Of a DNA stretch of 64,000 bases, positions 37,790-50,000 are shown piece after piece. The DNA is from Strigops habroptila. Taxonomy: Eukaryota > Chordata > Aves > Psittaciformes > Psittacidae. The position numbers were made by a program, and so were the translations under genes. Under the pieces are notes generated by a model that was not told the origin of the DNA, did no database searches, and saw nothing but the letters and a program-made list of their open reading frames with translations. Each line of letters begins with the position of its first letter. Position 1 is the stretch's first letter. The stretch covers positions 64,283,725 to 64,347,724 of the forward strand of contig NC_044282.2 of the NCBI RefSeq assembly GCF_004027225.2, read 5' to 3'.

Positions 37790-40700
37790 CTACTGATTCC
37801 CAGCAGTAGAGATCTTCTTATATTTGTATATGAAAGCATCTGTCTTTCCAAGACTAACCCCATAGACACCATCTAGAACCAGAGATTCAAAACATGTCTG
37901 TCTGCTGCTGAGAAAGAATTCTTCAACACCATTCACCAAGGAGGAAGAATTTCGATCAGCATGCAGGGCTTTTGCAGTGGTGGTTTCACTTGTGCCATCA
38001 GAAATGGCATCAGGAGAGTCATGTTCAGCACACTTGGTAATACTATCCATGCGCTTGTGGAGATCGTGGCTCAGCAGCAATACAACAGTCCCTCCAACAC
38101 GAAGTACCCTGGCAATTGCAGGAAAAATAGAGGTTAGGTGTTATCCTGCCTGGCCTTCATTCGTCTGGGCAGAACTAAACACTGCTGACATCTCAGATGC
38201 CAGCTGCATTTGACAGAACACTTAAGCATGTTAAGGGTCATGGCTCAATTCAGTAACCTACATTTCCAAATGGAATTTAAATCCCTACCTTCATAACTCC
38301 TCCCAGATTGGAGAACTGGGCCCTGTCCAGAAAGCAGGTTAATACTAACCATTGATTGTAATGCATTTTTCTCGGTACATGAGCAAGCATTACATTTGGC
38401 TTTGAGAGAGGGCAGGGGGGGACAGACTATCCTGGCTCTGTTCACAGCAAGTGGATTAAACAGTCTTGCTGATGGAGCTCTCATGGTAATGGTCCCTTCC
38501 TCACCTCCCCTTCCCAAGGAAATACTTTGGTTAGGATGGCCCAACAGAGCAATCAGACAAGACGACAACCATGGCCAAAGGGAGGGGTGGTCAGCACAAG
38601 ATTATGTAAGATTGCCCTGCCATTTTATGGAGCTACCTCACCTTCATCACCATCTTCCCACCACATTCCGGCACTGGGTGAGATCAACACCCACTGAAGA
38701 CCAGGCCTACAGAAAGGGCTTGTTTTCAGCCAAGAAATAAAGAGGCAGATAGATGGAGCTGCTTGTTAGAAGCAGCCCACTATTAACTTGGTTCAACTCT
38801 GCCACAAAATGACAGGGTGAGGGATGAACAGAGGCATCTAAAAGCAGACCAGGTGGCAGAACAGAAAGGAAAATGCACACCACCATCTTCTGGTCTGAGA
38901 TCCTTCTTGCCAATGCAGGCTGGTAAAAGCTTGGTTGTGAACCCAAAAGGAAAACCTATGATTTTATACGAGCAGACCTCAACCGGGAAAGGAATATTGC
39001 TTTATTTGCCTGGCCATGGTGATCCTCTTCTCTTTCTCCTTTCTGCCTTGTAAAGAACATTTGTGAGTGTGGCTCACACCACATGCTCATTCCTTGTCAG
39101 CTTGTAATACAAGCCACAACAGCCTCCAAGGGACAAGAAAAGGACTCAGACCTTCACAACCTGCCCAGGATCAAACTACAGAGAGTGTTTGGAGCAGAGC
39201 AAATCTGAAGCTGAATGAACACTTAAAACTGCAAACGATCAAGACACACAAACTCCACGCATGTCAAACGCCACACATACCTCTCCATTTCCTGGAGAAT
39301 ATCTGGTAGGATCTGTATGTCTTTTGTGATCTTGAACTTCTTCCCAAACGGAATATCTGAAATCACAGCGTCGAAGCTTTCTGAAGGCAATGGCACCGCT
39401 GAAGAATAAAGGCAGGTCTTTACATCTGACTATGTGAACAACGAACAGCAGCTACGCCCTCATCCATCTTACACAGCTGTCTGCCAGCTCTCCTGTGGAT
39501 CATGGTCCCAGACTCACAGTTCCTTCTGTACTTATCCTCACAAACTACACTTACAAAGCCACCAACCCAATGCAGACTGGGAAGAAAGAGATGCACGAGA
39601 GCGTGATTTCACTTGCAGATTCCCTGTTACTGGCAGTATGTGTGTTACTGGTGGTATGAGAGTAAGACAGGGATGGCATGGTTCCAAACTAACTGCTGCT
39701 TCTCAACACACCTGTGCATCTTTACAAACAAAATGCAAAAAACATTAAGCTTGCAAACACTTAGTGCAGATGTTCAGATACATACGTATGAATGACAAGG
39801 AACCACATGCTAAATTTCCATCCATACCCTTTTTATTCCCCCAAGAATCCAGTTACAGCCAGAATCACTTGGATTCTATTGGACCTAGAGTCTATGAAGT
39901 ATCTCCCCAGAGTTTCTGCATCCTGGGAACAGCCAGTTGTCTTGACCACGATGCAGCACTGCACCCTTGTGGTGATAAGGCCAGCCACACACAGGCTATG
40001 CTGGCCAGAACACAGCATGCATGTGAAAGGATGAGGCTGTGGGTTCTCCATCCCTCAGGATGCTCAAAACTCGACCGGACAAGGCCCTGAGCAACCACAC
40101 CCAGCTTTGGGTTCTTATTAATAAGAAATAATGTTTCTCACACTTCTGGTAAGAAATAAATATTGCAAGGTAAAAAAATATGCATATTTCATCACCCCTG
40201 CACAGGGAAAAACACCCAGTTCTTGTCTGTCGTGGATTTCATACAGGACTAATTTAGATTCAGGCTTTGAGGTCCAAAATAAGGTCATAAACTTAGTACC
40301 TACTCCCCAGACTAATTCATGAGCTGAGAGCAAACAGATTCCCAATTCCAGAAGAAAGGCATTGTCATTTAAAATACTCCTACTGCAAAACACCAACAAT
40401 TCAACACTGAGCTTAATGAGTCCCTTCTACTATTCATCCTGTAAATTTAAGTTACAAGCCACATTTTATCTGGATTTGTCCTTACTGTGTTCCCGGTAGA
40501 CAAAAAACCCCTTCTCACATGGTATGTAGTCTCTGTGGTATTTACAAATTTACCATTAAGACAGACAACTACTGCCCATGTCTGACAATTCTTGTTTTCA
40601 ATCTCTTCTGTTCGGTTTATTCTTACCAAAGTTCCTGGGGGATAGGAGGGGGGAACAAATAATTATCCATTCACTAGCACTACGGAATCACTACTCACTT

Positions 40701-43700
40701 TGTTGAGTGTTAGCTCTACTTCACATCACCTCAAGAGAACCTCCATTACCTGTATAATTCCAGAACCACAAAAAACACTCCAAATATGTCTCACTTGGAA
40801 AGCCTTTCACATACAACAGACATACCTTTCACAGAAGCTTTAAGTAACTCAATCTTATCCATCAGGCCTGCAGTCCTAATATTCACATCTGCACCCTCTA
40901 ACTGTGAATCACTTACATCGGCACCCCAGTAACAGGCTTCCTGTTCAGAGAAAAAGAGAAAAGTCATTTTGTTGACAAACAGGTGTATTTATTTTACAGT
41001 CCCTTCTCAGCTGTGCCTTGCTGCACAGCTCTTTCAAGACAAAGCCCTTGCTGAGAGATCTACTACCACTACAGAGATCCAGAGGACACAGGAGTGGGGA
41101 AGTGGGGAAGACACTCCTTCCATATTCTGGTCTGCTCAAAACACTTGTAACTTACAGAAATACTGAGGCCATGTCCTAACAGCAAGACCCCAGCTAGCTA
41201 AAAACAGCCACACTGCTGCCTCTAATACTGACAACTGGCTGTCTAATATGTCGCATTGACACCTTTGATCCCAGAATAAGCCCAGGCAGTTTTAAAGGCT
41301 CACACAAACCCTGAGGTACAAATCCAGGGCCCCCAACACCTGCCTGCACAAGTATGCAGGACTTGGATTTACATTCCTGTGGAGGAAGATTTGTACTAGA
41401 TCACTTTACAACTGTCTGAAAAGATCAGTTTGGTTTACAGTAATGGACTTCGGTGTAACTGGGGTACAGATCTTATTCAATGCAACCACAAGCCATCTTG
41501 CAAAGGTCCTGCCTGTTGCCACTGGGATACTTACAGGCCACTCTTTGGCAGCTTCCAGCAGTATCGTTCCCAGCCCACACATGGGATCCAGCACAAAGGC
41601 ACCAGCCTACAAAAATAATGGGGTTATTGCATCCCAAGCAAGACAGACTCCTCTCCCAGGACAAAGCTTAACCAGGGATGTACAGATCACCTACATACTC
41701 GCACTGAACCCAGTGCAATAATTACTGATTTACCAGGCCAAAGTTGCCTGTAAGGAATATAGTAAAAGCATTAATGGTTTCACTAAAGACAAGGCATCAA
41801 TGCATCCAGCCTTGAGGTGACATTTAGAGGAAAAAAATACAAGTGGACTGCAGATGGATATTGGTACCAAATTAATCTGTGGGAAACATCACACTTGCTC
41901 CTGTTTTACCTGGGGAGAACAACCCAACAGGGTTTGCAGCCTAGGCAGTGAAAAAACCTTGCCATTTACACATATATCTGTACAAGGAATAACACCTTTG
42001 CTAAAAAGGACCTGGGATTACAGCAGATATCTGGTTGAACAGCAGGTGACAGCACACTCTGATCACAGATAAGGCAAACCCTGTGCATCTGGGACTCTAC
42101 ATCTTTGCCATAAACATTCGCTTACACTGATTTCAGCCAGAGATGCCATGGCCCATGCAATTGTTGACCGCAGTCCTGCTGTCTTGATGTACTCTCTGTT
42201 TGCCAAAGGAAGCCTGCAAACAGTGCAAAATCAACGTTAAGATAGCAGTACAACCACCCAGAAAATCCCATGTAGTATGAAAGAACAAGTGAACTAGACA
42301 GATCTGCAGACAGACAGATAGAAACCACAGTCTGCCTTTATCCATAACTCACTGAAAGTCTGGCCTACATGCTCAGATAAGCTCCAGGCAGACCACAAGA
42401 TTAATGTGATAGTGCAGTGAATACTAAACCAGAAGATAAATGCTCACAGTGAGCAGCAAGACTGTTTAGAAATCATGCCTGTTCTGATACTGACAAGACA
42501 AATCCAGCGAGGAGAATGCCTACCTGAAAAGAGGAATCCCTACTACAGAGTGAACATCATTAAGATGTAGAAAGATCTGAAAAGAGGAAACACGTTACAT
42601 TAGAAACTCTCAACTTGACACAACAATAGCTTTAACTCATGTAAACCAGACACAAAAGATGTTCCTATGAACTTCTGATTGTAGTTTTTAATAACAAAAA
42701 TATATGCTTCAGAAAGTTACGATTAATTGGAAGAAATCTCACTAGATAATCTGAATGCCACTTTAAAGAGGATTTAGCATTTAAGCAAGCTGGGAAGAGA
42801 ATTCTGTCAATTAGGAATCCATCAGCAAGCACTTGAATCTTTAAGGGGACTGATTTTTGTAACATTGAATGGATATTTTTAGTTATAAAAGCATTTACTC
42901 TAAGCAGGAGGGTTGGAACTAGGTGATCTTTAAGGTCCTTTCCAAACCTAACCATTCTATGATTATTCACTGTATACCAGTACTCAGCTATTCACATACA
43001 CCCCTCCTAATTTAAGAAAAAAAAGCAACCATCTCCCAAAAAACCAAACTAAAACCAAACCAAACACAAACAAACAAAAAACCCACCAAAAACCACCCCA
43101 TGAGAGCTACTAAGGGGAACTTCAGACGGAAGGCATGCAATCCTTTGAGAAATGTAGGCAGCTCAAAGCAACTGTTCTCCTGTCCCATAGAGAGCATCCC
43201 AAAAGATGACTGAGCTCCCCAACAGGTCTTGCATGACTGCAATCCCTCCCCCAGAAAGCTGAAAGAGCGATATTTTTGCAATATCCCAGCCCTCAGCATT
43301 TGAATGGTTTCAGAGCAAAAATTTGGACAAGAACAAAACCTCCATTTCAGGTTCAATAAAGCTGTATTTGATGCACAGCCTGGGAAAACTAGAGCCAGTG
43401 GATGAACTCAGAGCTCTTACAGAAGGCCTCCGATCTCCCATCATCAGTGCTGAGAGCAACTTCCATATACCAAGTGCAGGGATGGAGAAACACCTTTGAC
43501 AAGAGCTCTTGACAGAGTAAAAAATCCTTTCCCAGGTCTCCAGATAGCGTGCACCGTACAGGGTGCCTTAAGCAAGCTGCTTGTCAGGGATAGGGTCTAG
43601 GAGGAGGCTCTTTCATGAACAGCATTCTCAAGTCAAGTTCCACAAGAACATGACTTTGCTGCTAGCCCTCTTCCCCTACAGAGTCTGAACTAGTTGCCCA

Positions 43701-46700
43701 ATGGCTCAGGTGATCTCCAGTTTCAAGAGTCACAGTCCAGCAGTTTGGGAGCATGCTGGATCCTGAGACATTGCCTGTATGGATCCTTCCCCTAACGTAC
43801 AGGCCCGTGCTGGCCATTCTCATCTTTATTTAAGTGTTTGGAAGGCACATACGCAGTGGCTACCAAGCAGCTTTGCTCAGCACTACCACACGAATTCTAG
43901 TTTAATTCAGCAGCAGAAAGACAAACAAGGAGAAGCCACGGCTGTGAGTGCAAAGGGAGCAGAGAACAAAACAGAAGAGATCAGAGGCAATGCTGGAAGC
44001 ACCACCAGGCCCACTGGCAGACAAGCAGCTCTACCTCTAGATCAGGGTCCCGCAGATCAGCCCGCCAACCACACTGCTTCATGAGCGCCACACCAACAGC
44101 TCTTCCGATCTCCTGCAAGGGGGAGGAAGAGTCACAGGCCATAAAAATAACAGAATTGAGAAAACTACAGACCACAGACTGCAGAATCCTGAGAAACACT
44201 TGGAAAAAGAAAGAGCCTCTCTCCATCCCTAGGAGAACATTTCGTATGAAGACCAGAAGAGGTACAACAGGGCAGAGCGAGAGAGAGGGGCAGAGAAAAC
44301 ACCTCTGGACAAAATGACTATCCCTCAGCTGGAGAGCAGGAGGCTGAAGATCAAGTACTGCCCAAACTACAACAAATGTCACCATTTTAGAATTCTATTT
44401 CACACACAAAATATTTCTGATGGTTGTAAACTAGATTACCTAAGAGAAAACCTGTGAATGCACAACTGCAACTCACAATTTTCATGTTTCTATGGCATCC
44501 AGAAAGCTCTATCTTTAGAATATGAGAACACACAGCACAAATTTAAGCATATATTCATGTTGGCAGGCTCCCGTATCCCACCCTCCCAAAGTACTAGCTT
44601 CAGTAGGAAAGAAAAATAATCTAGTTCAACTACTGTTATGTTCAAGTAAGAGAAATCTCCATAAACTGCAGCTACCCAGGGTTGTTGGGGGCTTTTTTTA
44701 TCTTTTTATTTTCTTCATGCTAGAAAGGAATTATAGACAGGAAGAGGGCTAGATGGAAAGGGCCCCTGGAGGTCTCTATGCCACCACATTCTCCCAAGGA
44801 CCAAGATCCACTCCCCAAGATACATCCCAGGGCTTCATCCTCCTGGGGAACAGGTCCTCCCCAATACAGAACCACCAAAGCTGCAAGTTCTGGGTTTTGC
44901 CCTCCTTTTACACTGAGAGGAGCCTGACTCCGCTGTCCTTGCAGTGGCTCTTTAAGTAGCTGTAAATGACTATCACTCCTCAGACTCTACAGGCCCAGCT
45001 ACCTCAACCCCTTATCTTTACTTAACCTCAATGCAAGGCATTGATTTGAAAAATATTCAAAGAGTGCCCAGAAATTAACAACAGCCCTTATATTTCCACT
45101 TGCTTCAGGTAAATGCAGGTTAAGGGCATTTCTGCGAAAATACGAAAAAATTTAGATCAGTTCATTATTCTAAAACAACAACACAATTGAAATGACAAAT
45201 AAACCACACATCTCCCTTCACCTTCGCTAAATTCTTTTAAAACATAGGTACTTTAGTATACCTGTGAAGTAAGTACTTTGGCAATTGCTCCACTACAACG
45301 ACAAGAAACTCTGAAACTGAAGTTAAGCTGCTCATTCACAATAGCCTTCTCTCCACTGTTTTTGGCAGAGTCTTCTAATGAAGTCTCGCTTTCAGTCTGG
45401 CAGTCCTCTGGCACCACGCACCCCTCTCCAGCTTCTGCCTGACATTCCTCAGGCACAGTCTCTCTCGCTTGTTCTGTTTTCTGCCTTTTAGTTGCTGTAT
45501 CTGTCTCTTCTGATTTTCTCTTGAGAGGTGATGGGTTTTCTTGAAAGACATCATCTTTTTTACCCTCACACCCATGAAGGTTTCTCCAAGTAGAGATAAC
45601 GTCCTGCCAATACTTTGGCTCCTCAATGAAAAGGCTTTTAATGTCATGCAGCATTTTCCCTGGAAGAAAAAGCAGTTCCGGGTTAAGTAGTTCAGCCTCA
45701 ACACTGGATTTTCCTATGGATTGAGAACAGCTGTTAACAGAGACTGTGTTCAGACTTCATTAATGTGCGAATCCAGGAATCACAGCAGCAGCAGCAATCA
45801 GAGGCAGAGCTGGGCTCTCAACACCCACATACCCCACCAGCAGAGACCCAGGCAGCCCTCTGATTACAAGCTCTGCAGACCCAAGATTAAATCATCCAAC
45901 ACACATCTCAACTTATATCTGTGGGTAGTCCCCTTGAGCTTGCTATGACAAAAGACGTACCAGGAATAGAGAGGCAAATTCACTTTAAAACCTTGAAGCT
46001 GGTTGAAAGTAAGAGGGGGCAGGGGAAGTATTTCTATTTCTCATTTTAAATTTTACAATCATGGTTAAATTTGATCCTCAAGGCTGAAGCCCATCTGTGA
46101 TCTCCCAAATAAAATCCCACCAGGACGCAGAAATCAATCCATCTAACTTGAAATTCTTATTTCAACACTGACAGAGAATGTGACCTGAGTAGCTGAAATT
46201 TACAAGGAATCTGTGTACTGAACACACACAATCTGTGTACTGAAGTGACACAAGATACCTGTCAGGACCACTTCACTTAAAAGAAAATGACTTGTTACAA
46301 CGCAAAGGGTCCAGAACTAGACTTCAGTTTCAGGGTGGGGTGTTTGTTACATGCCTTACACATAGACATACACACACAGTGCCAGCAGAACATAAGCTGG
46401 TAAGATACCTATTTAAAACAAAATCCTAAATCTCCCCTCCGGCAGCTTAAAGCCATTCCTCCTTATCCTGTCACTACATGCTCTTGTAGAAAGTCCTTCT
46501 CAAGAGTTTCTTGGGTTTCTTTTCTATTTTATAAAGAGACCTTGAAGCGGGGGTTCCCGTTTTCGCACACCCCCCCGTGAGCACACTGGACAGGGTGTCA
46601 GTGCCGTACCTTTATTTCTAGAAACCGCAAGTGGGGTGTGCTTCTTGAGCAGCAAGAACAGTCGCTCTCCAGACTTGAGCTTCCTCAGCTCGCCCGGGGC

Positions 46701-47115
46701 CGCCTCTGTGCTGAAGAACACCTTTCCTGAGACGCAGTCCACCTCAGGGGAAGAACAGAAACCAAACCACACTGTGGATGTGTTTTGGGTGTGCACTCGG
46801 TCAGCTCACCGGCGGTGGCGAGGGGACGCGGCCAGACCGAGGAACAGATATCGCTGCCCATGGCAGGGGCTGCACCAGACGGTCTCTCCAGTCCCCTTCC
46901 CGTCCAGTATAACACCGAGACCGGACCCATGGGGCCCCGTCCGGCTCCGGCTCACCACGCTCCCCTCCGAGCCGCAGCGGTGCGCGGCCCCGGTTGCTCC
47001 TCACCTCCGTAGCGCCGAGCCGAGCCCGCACCTCCCGCGCCAGGAAGGGCTCCAGCCCGCGGCCCGCCGTGCAGAAGTACCGCCCGGCCGCCGCCGCCAT
47101 CTTGCTCCGCCCCAT
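37790..47115 (-). CDS. THUMPD2: THUMP domain-containing protein 2, U6 snRNA m2G methyltransferase, complete
   Basis: Ten coding exons: 47115-47005, 46742-46610, 45659-45262, 44112-44035, 42576-42524, 42213-42126, 41606-41535, 40940-40826, 39398-39281 and 38108-37790. Junctions are GT-AG and phases agree throughout, giving 494 residues (human 503). GRYFCTAGRGLEPFL lies at the N-terminus. A basic/acidic low-complexity linker (KRKSEETDTATKRQKTEQ) fills exon 3. The THUMP-like part spans about residues 190-260. SAM motif I is LDPMCGLGT (293-301), an acidic loop GADVSD follows (317-322), and the catalytic motif is SDIPFG (363-368). It ends VSLGKTDAFIYKYKK. In human cells THUMPD2 with TRMT112 makes N2-methylguanosine in U6 snRNA. 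The ATG at 47115 is used; ATG 47100 (MAAAAGRYF) is an equally plausible start. Confidence 0.95.
40030..40110 (+). mobile_element. Degenerate CR1 LINE fragment
   Basis: In a THUMPD2 intron: 'gttctccatccctcaggatg' and 'aaggccctgagcaacc' resemble the CR1 phrases 'ctccatccctgg...gttcaa' and 'gccttgagcaacctgg'. Short and diverged. Confidence 0.5.
42898..42965 (+). mobile_element. CR1 LINE 3'-end fragment
   Basis: In a THUMPD2 intron: 'gggttggaactaggtgatct', 'ttaaggtcctttccaaacc' and 'attctatgatt' are the 3' end of CR1. Confidence 0.85.
44715..45025 (-). mobile_element. Degenerate CR1-like fragment, antisense
   Basis: On the plus strand it reads 'ggaaagggcccctggaggtc' then, further on, 'aggcccagctacctcaaccc', matching the antisense of the CR1 3' end and of its ORF2 C-terminus. 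It is an old and patchy copy in THUMPD2 intron 3; edges approximate. Confidence 0.5.
46425..46515 (-). mobile_element. Degenerate CR1-like fragment, antisense
   Basis: 'cattcctccttatcctgtca' followed by 'ctcttgtagaaagtccttct' is the antisense of a conserved CR1 3' segment. It lies in THUMPD2 intron 2, about 95 bases below exon 2. Confidence 0.6.
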
Positions 47116-47260
47116 GGCCCTCAGCAGAGAGCCCGGCCCGCCTCGGGGTGGCCCTATCGCGGTAAGCTCGGCCGGGGCCGCTTCACCGCTGAACGCGCTT
47201 ATCACCGTGACGGGGGGCGGCGCTCTGAGGGGCTGTGAGGTGATGAGTTGCTCTCGCTAC
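46800..47260. promoter_or_regulatory. THUMPD2: CpG-rich promoter region of THUMPD2
   Basis: Strongly G+C- and CpG-rich sequence spanning exon 1 and its flanks, unlike the AT-rich surroundings. On the sense (minus) strand a GC box GGGGCGGAGC lies at 47104-47113 and the YY1-type motif AAGATGGCGGC at 47093-47103, with no TATA box. This is typical of a housekeeping promoter. The transcription start is inferred to lie within some tens of bases upstream of 47115. Confidence 0.7.
47093..47103 (-). promoter_or_regulatory. THUMPD2: YY1-type motif overlapping a THUMPD2 start codon
   Basis: AAGATGGCGGC on the sense strand. The ATG inside it (47100-47098) is in frame and begins MAAAAGRYF. YY1 sites in this orientation commonly lie just downstream of the start site in TATA-less housekeeping genes. 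Confidence 0.6.
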
Positions 47261-48443
47261 TCCTGTTTCAGCCGGACACCGCGCCACCAACTCCTGAAGG
47301 GCCCATGGGAAGAGGAGGATTGCTCCATGGATGAGCGATGTCCTCATCCACACCGTTTGGGAGACAAAGCTGTAGAACCCGCTGGGAGTGATTCAGCACC
47401 TACAGCCTAGGGGGAAGTGCCAGGAACCAGCAGCTCCCCACCACAGGCAGCCTTCTGTGCTGCAGGATGCACAGGAACTTTCATTGTCCAACTACCGTGT
47501 TGTGTGGGACAACGTTCTCATGTCCCCTTCCCACTTAGAGGGCCCAGAGTATGAAGTAACATGGGTCTCACACCTATAGGCCTGTCTTCAGGTGAGCCCA
47601 AAAGGAAACACTACAAAAGCAAGAGTACAAAACACCACATGCTTTCCTTGGCAAGCAGGAGAGCAGCTGCCAAGGCAGGCAGGATGCAGCTCCAAGGAGC
47701 CTTCACCCCAGCTCAGCATCAGTGCAGAGTGGCCATGTGCTCATGTGAGGGCACAGGGATAGAACAGTTTCATCAGAGTACCTAAACTCCTCTTTGGTAA
47801 CACCACAGGTCACTCAGAGCTCCTCACAGCAGTTCCCACAATGCTGCTCTTTGATTCCCTTTATTATCCCTGTCAACTGTTGCGTGCTGCTCTCAGAAGT
47901 AACACAGCAGGAGAGCTTGTTGAAGTCCAGTCTGGTTTGGAGTAAGTTGCTGAAACACTGTCCCCATAAAAAAGGCAGTGGGCAAGAATACATTAAAGTT
48001 GTAACACTGCTCAAAATCATCACCGCAGTGGGTGTATTTATTTCCACCTCCACCCCCTGCAAACAGAACAGGCAAATGCTATTTTCTGAGCAACTGAAGG
48101 TTTGGAAACAAGTTTCTCAGACAACGCAGCTTTTAAGCTGCCTTCACACAAAATAGCTGTCATGTTCAACATCTCGGTGGATGCACTGCCCAGCATTCAT
48201 GAATGCGTAACTCTGGCAGGGGCAGCACATATGTTGCGAAAGCCCTCAAGACCTGTCAAGAGAACCTCCCAGGGGTATACAAATGAGGAAATAAATAAAT
48301 AAGAATTACTCACATCAGTGAGGAATCTGGATTTGCTTTAAAACAGCCACAGGTTCCTGATGTCAGGAATCTACTTCAGTGCCCCCTCCCTCCCTCCCTC
48401 CCAAAAACACAGCTCACATACTGCCAAGTTTTGTGTGTGTTTG
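47261..48443. other. Intergenic spacer between THUMPD2 and GPCPD1
   Basis: About 1.2 kb between the THUMPD2 promoter and the GPCPD1 3' end (both genes on the minus strand). No gene or repeat recognised except the G/A-run element at 48382-48402. Confidence 0.6.
48382..48402 (-). terminator. G-quadruplex/MAZ-like element downstream of the GPCPD1 poly(A) signal
   Basis: On the minus strand five runs of three or more G's separated by single A's, lying 42-62 bases beyond the AATAAA at 48444-48449. GGGAGGG repeats bind MAZ and can pause polymerase, which favours cleavage. Role inferred. Confidence 0.45.
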
Positions 48444-50000
48444 TTTATTTTTTTTAAATAAAAGACAGCTTCCAGGATCCTAATCATTACTGTGCTGTTT
48501 GTGCAGGACAAAAGAACTTTAAATACTAAAATGCACAAGGCAAGTCGAAACGAGCTGTTTCAAACTGCTCGGCAGTGCAGGCTCAAGCACTTATTTGCAA
48601 TGGCTTTACTCTTTGTACAGTCGGTTCTATGTAGCAATGCCTGTATATAAAGAATATAGTACATACTATGGTTTTCATTGTCAATTTACAAGAGAAAAAA
48701 AATAAATATTTTTCATTCTTATTATACATTAACACTTCGGTAGAAAGTTACAGCTGTTGTGTTGGCATGACCTGCAACTTCAGGAGGAAAAAGGACATGC
48801 ATACCTACCTATTAAGAACTCTAAACTATGACTTTGTAATAAATTACAGAGGATAGATACCAGCCAACAGAATACAGATTATCTAATTCAGTACACTTGT
48901 GATTTTTGCTCTGAAGAAAAAAAAAAAGCCAAAACAAAAATAATCTTGCAAAATACAAAAAGCCAGTAGCTTGCATTATGTAAATAAGACAAACCAAGTG
49001 TGGTAAAGCCTTTTCTTCAAATGTTCGTAAATGATCGGCTTGTGGTTTTAGGCAGAGAAGTAGTTGAGTTGGTCCTTGCACCCTTCACACATAACTAGCA
49101 CCGTAAAGATGCAAGGACCTCAACACCTAAATTTCATGCTTAATAACTAAAGCATGCAATTTGCAGAGTTTGTGCATGGTTTATACTCTGTTTATTAAGG
49201 TTACTGTGCAAAATAAAGATTCTCAACCACTGAAGATGTTTCTCTTACTCTGTTAAAATTATTAGCAACATTTCTAAAGTTTATCAGGCCTGTGAGATTA
49301 ATGAAAGGAAAATCGTACTTGTGGTTCACCCCTGACTGCTATATACAGACACTGTACCACTGAATTGGCAACTGAGAAAACAGCAGCAGCCTGAATGTCC
49401 TAAATGAAATGGGGGGAAAAAATGAGTTAATACACATTGCAATTTACTTAAAAATATATAGATATTTTCCAGTGGCACAAAGCTTTGTACAGGTGGACCT
49501 GTCAGTGCAAATTTGTATACATGAGGTACCAATCTATTCAGGCCAGATCTAATTATATGTATGTTACAATCACTGTCTTAATTTCCTGTTGTCAGATACA
49601 GGCTGACAAGCTGTCACACTGAAATAAAATCAAAGTCAAAACAATTTTTCAGCATATCCAATATCAGATCATTGTAAATTTTCCTACAATTTCATTCCTC
49701 AACTTTCACTCCTCAGACTGCTTTTTTATTTTTAAAAAACACACTTAGTGTTACTACTTCTTTTTCAAGATTGAGACTTGATTATAGGAAAAGTTAAAAC
49801 TATATCTGTAAATTCAAACGATGACTGTAACTGGCTGAATATTGTAACTTGTTTGAAATTTTAATAAGTACTGCCAGGAAGGACGAACATAGTTATTGCT
49901 ATTTGGGGACTTTAAAAGAAACCAAACAAACCTGAAGGCATAGACAGCACTGTTCCAATGGTGAAAGTTAAACAGATACACACCAGCATTCTACCTAGAA
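48420..50000 (-). other. GPCPD1: GPCPD1 3' untranslated region
   Basis: AT-rich, stop-filled sequence directly after the GPCPD1 stop codon with several AATAAA hexamers. The long 3'UTR is inferred from the position of the distal signal with its downstream elements. Confidence 0.55.
48444..48449 (-). terminator. GPCPD1: Candidate distal polyadenylation signal of GPCPD1
   Basis: AATAAA on the minus strand 1.55 kb after the stop codon, followed by a GT-rich stretch ('gtatgtgagctgtgttttt'). Other AATAAA hexamers occur in between (for example near 49193 and 49726), so alternative ends are likely. Confidence 0.5.

Noticed and set aside
46636-47238. 200-codon plus-strand frame in the CpG island as a divergent gene
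   Set aside because: It is the antisense of THUMPD2 exons 1-2; the peptide is proline/arginine-rich from CpG composition and has no motif.
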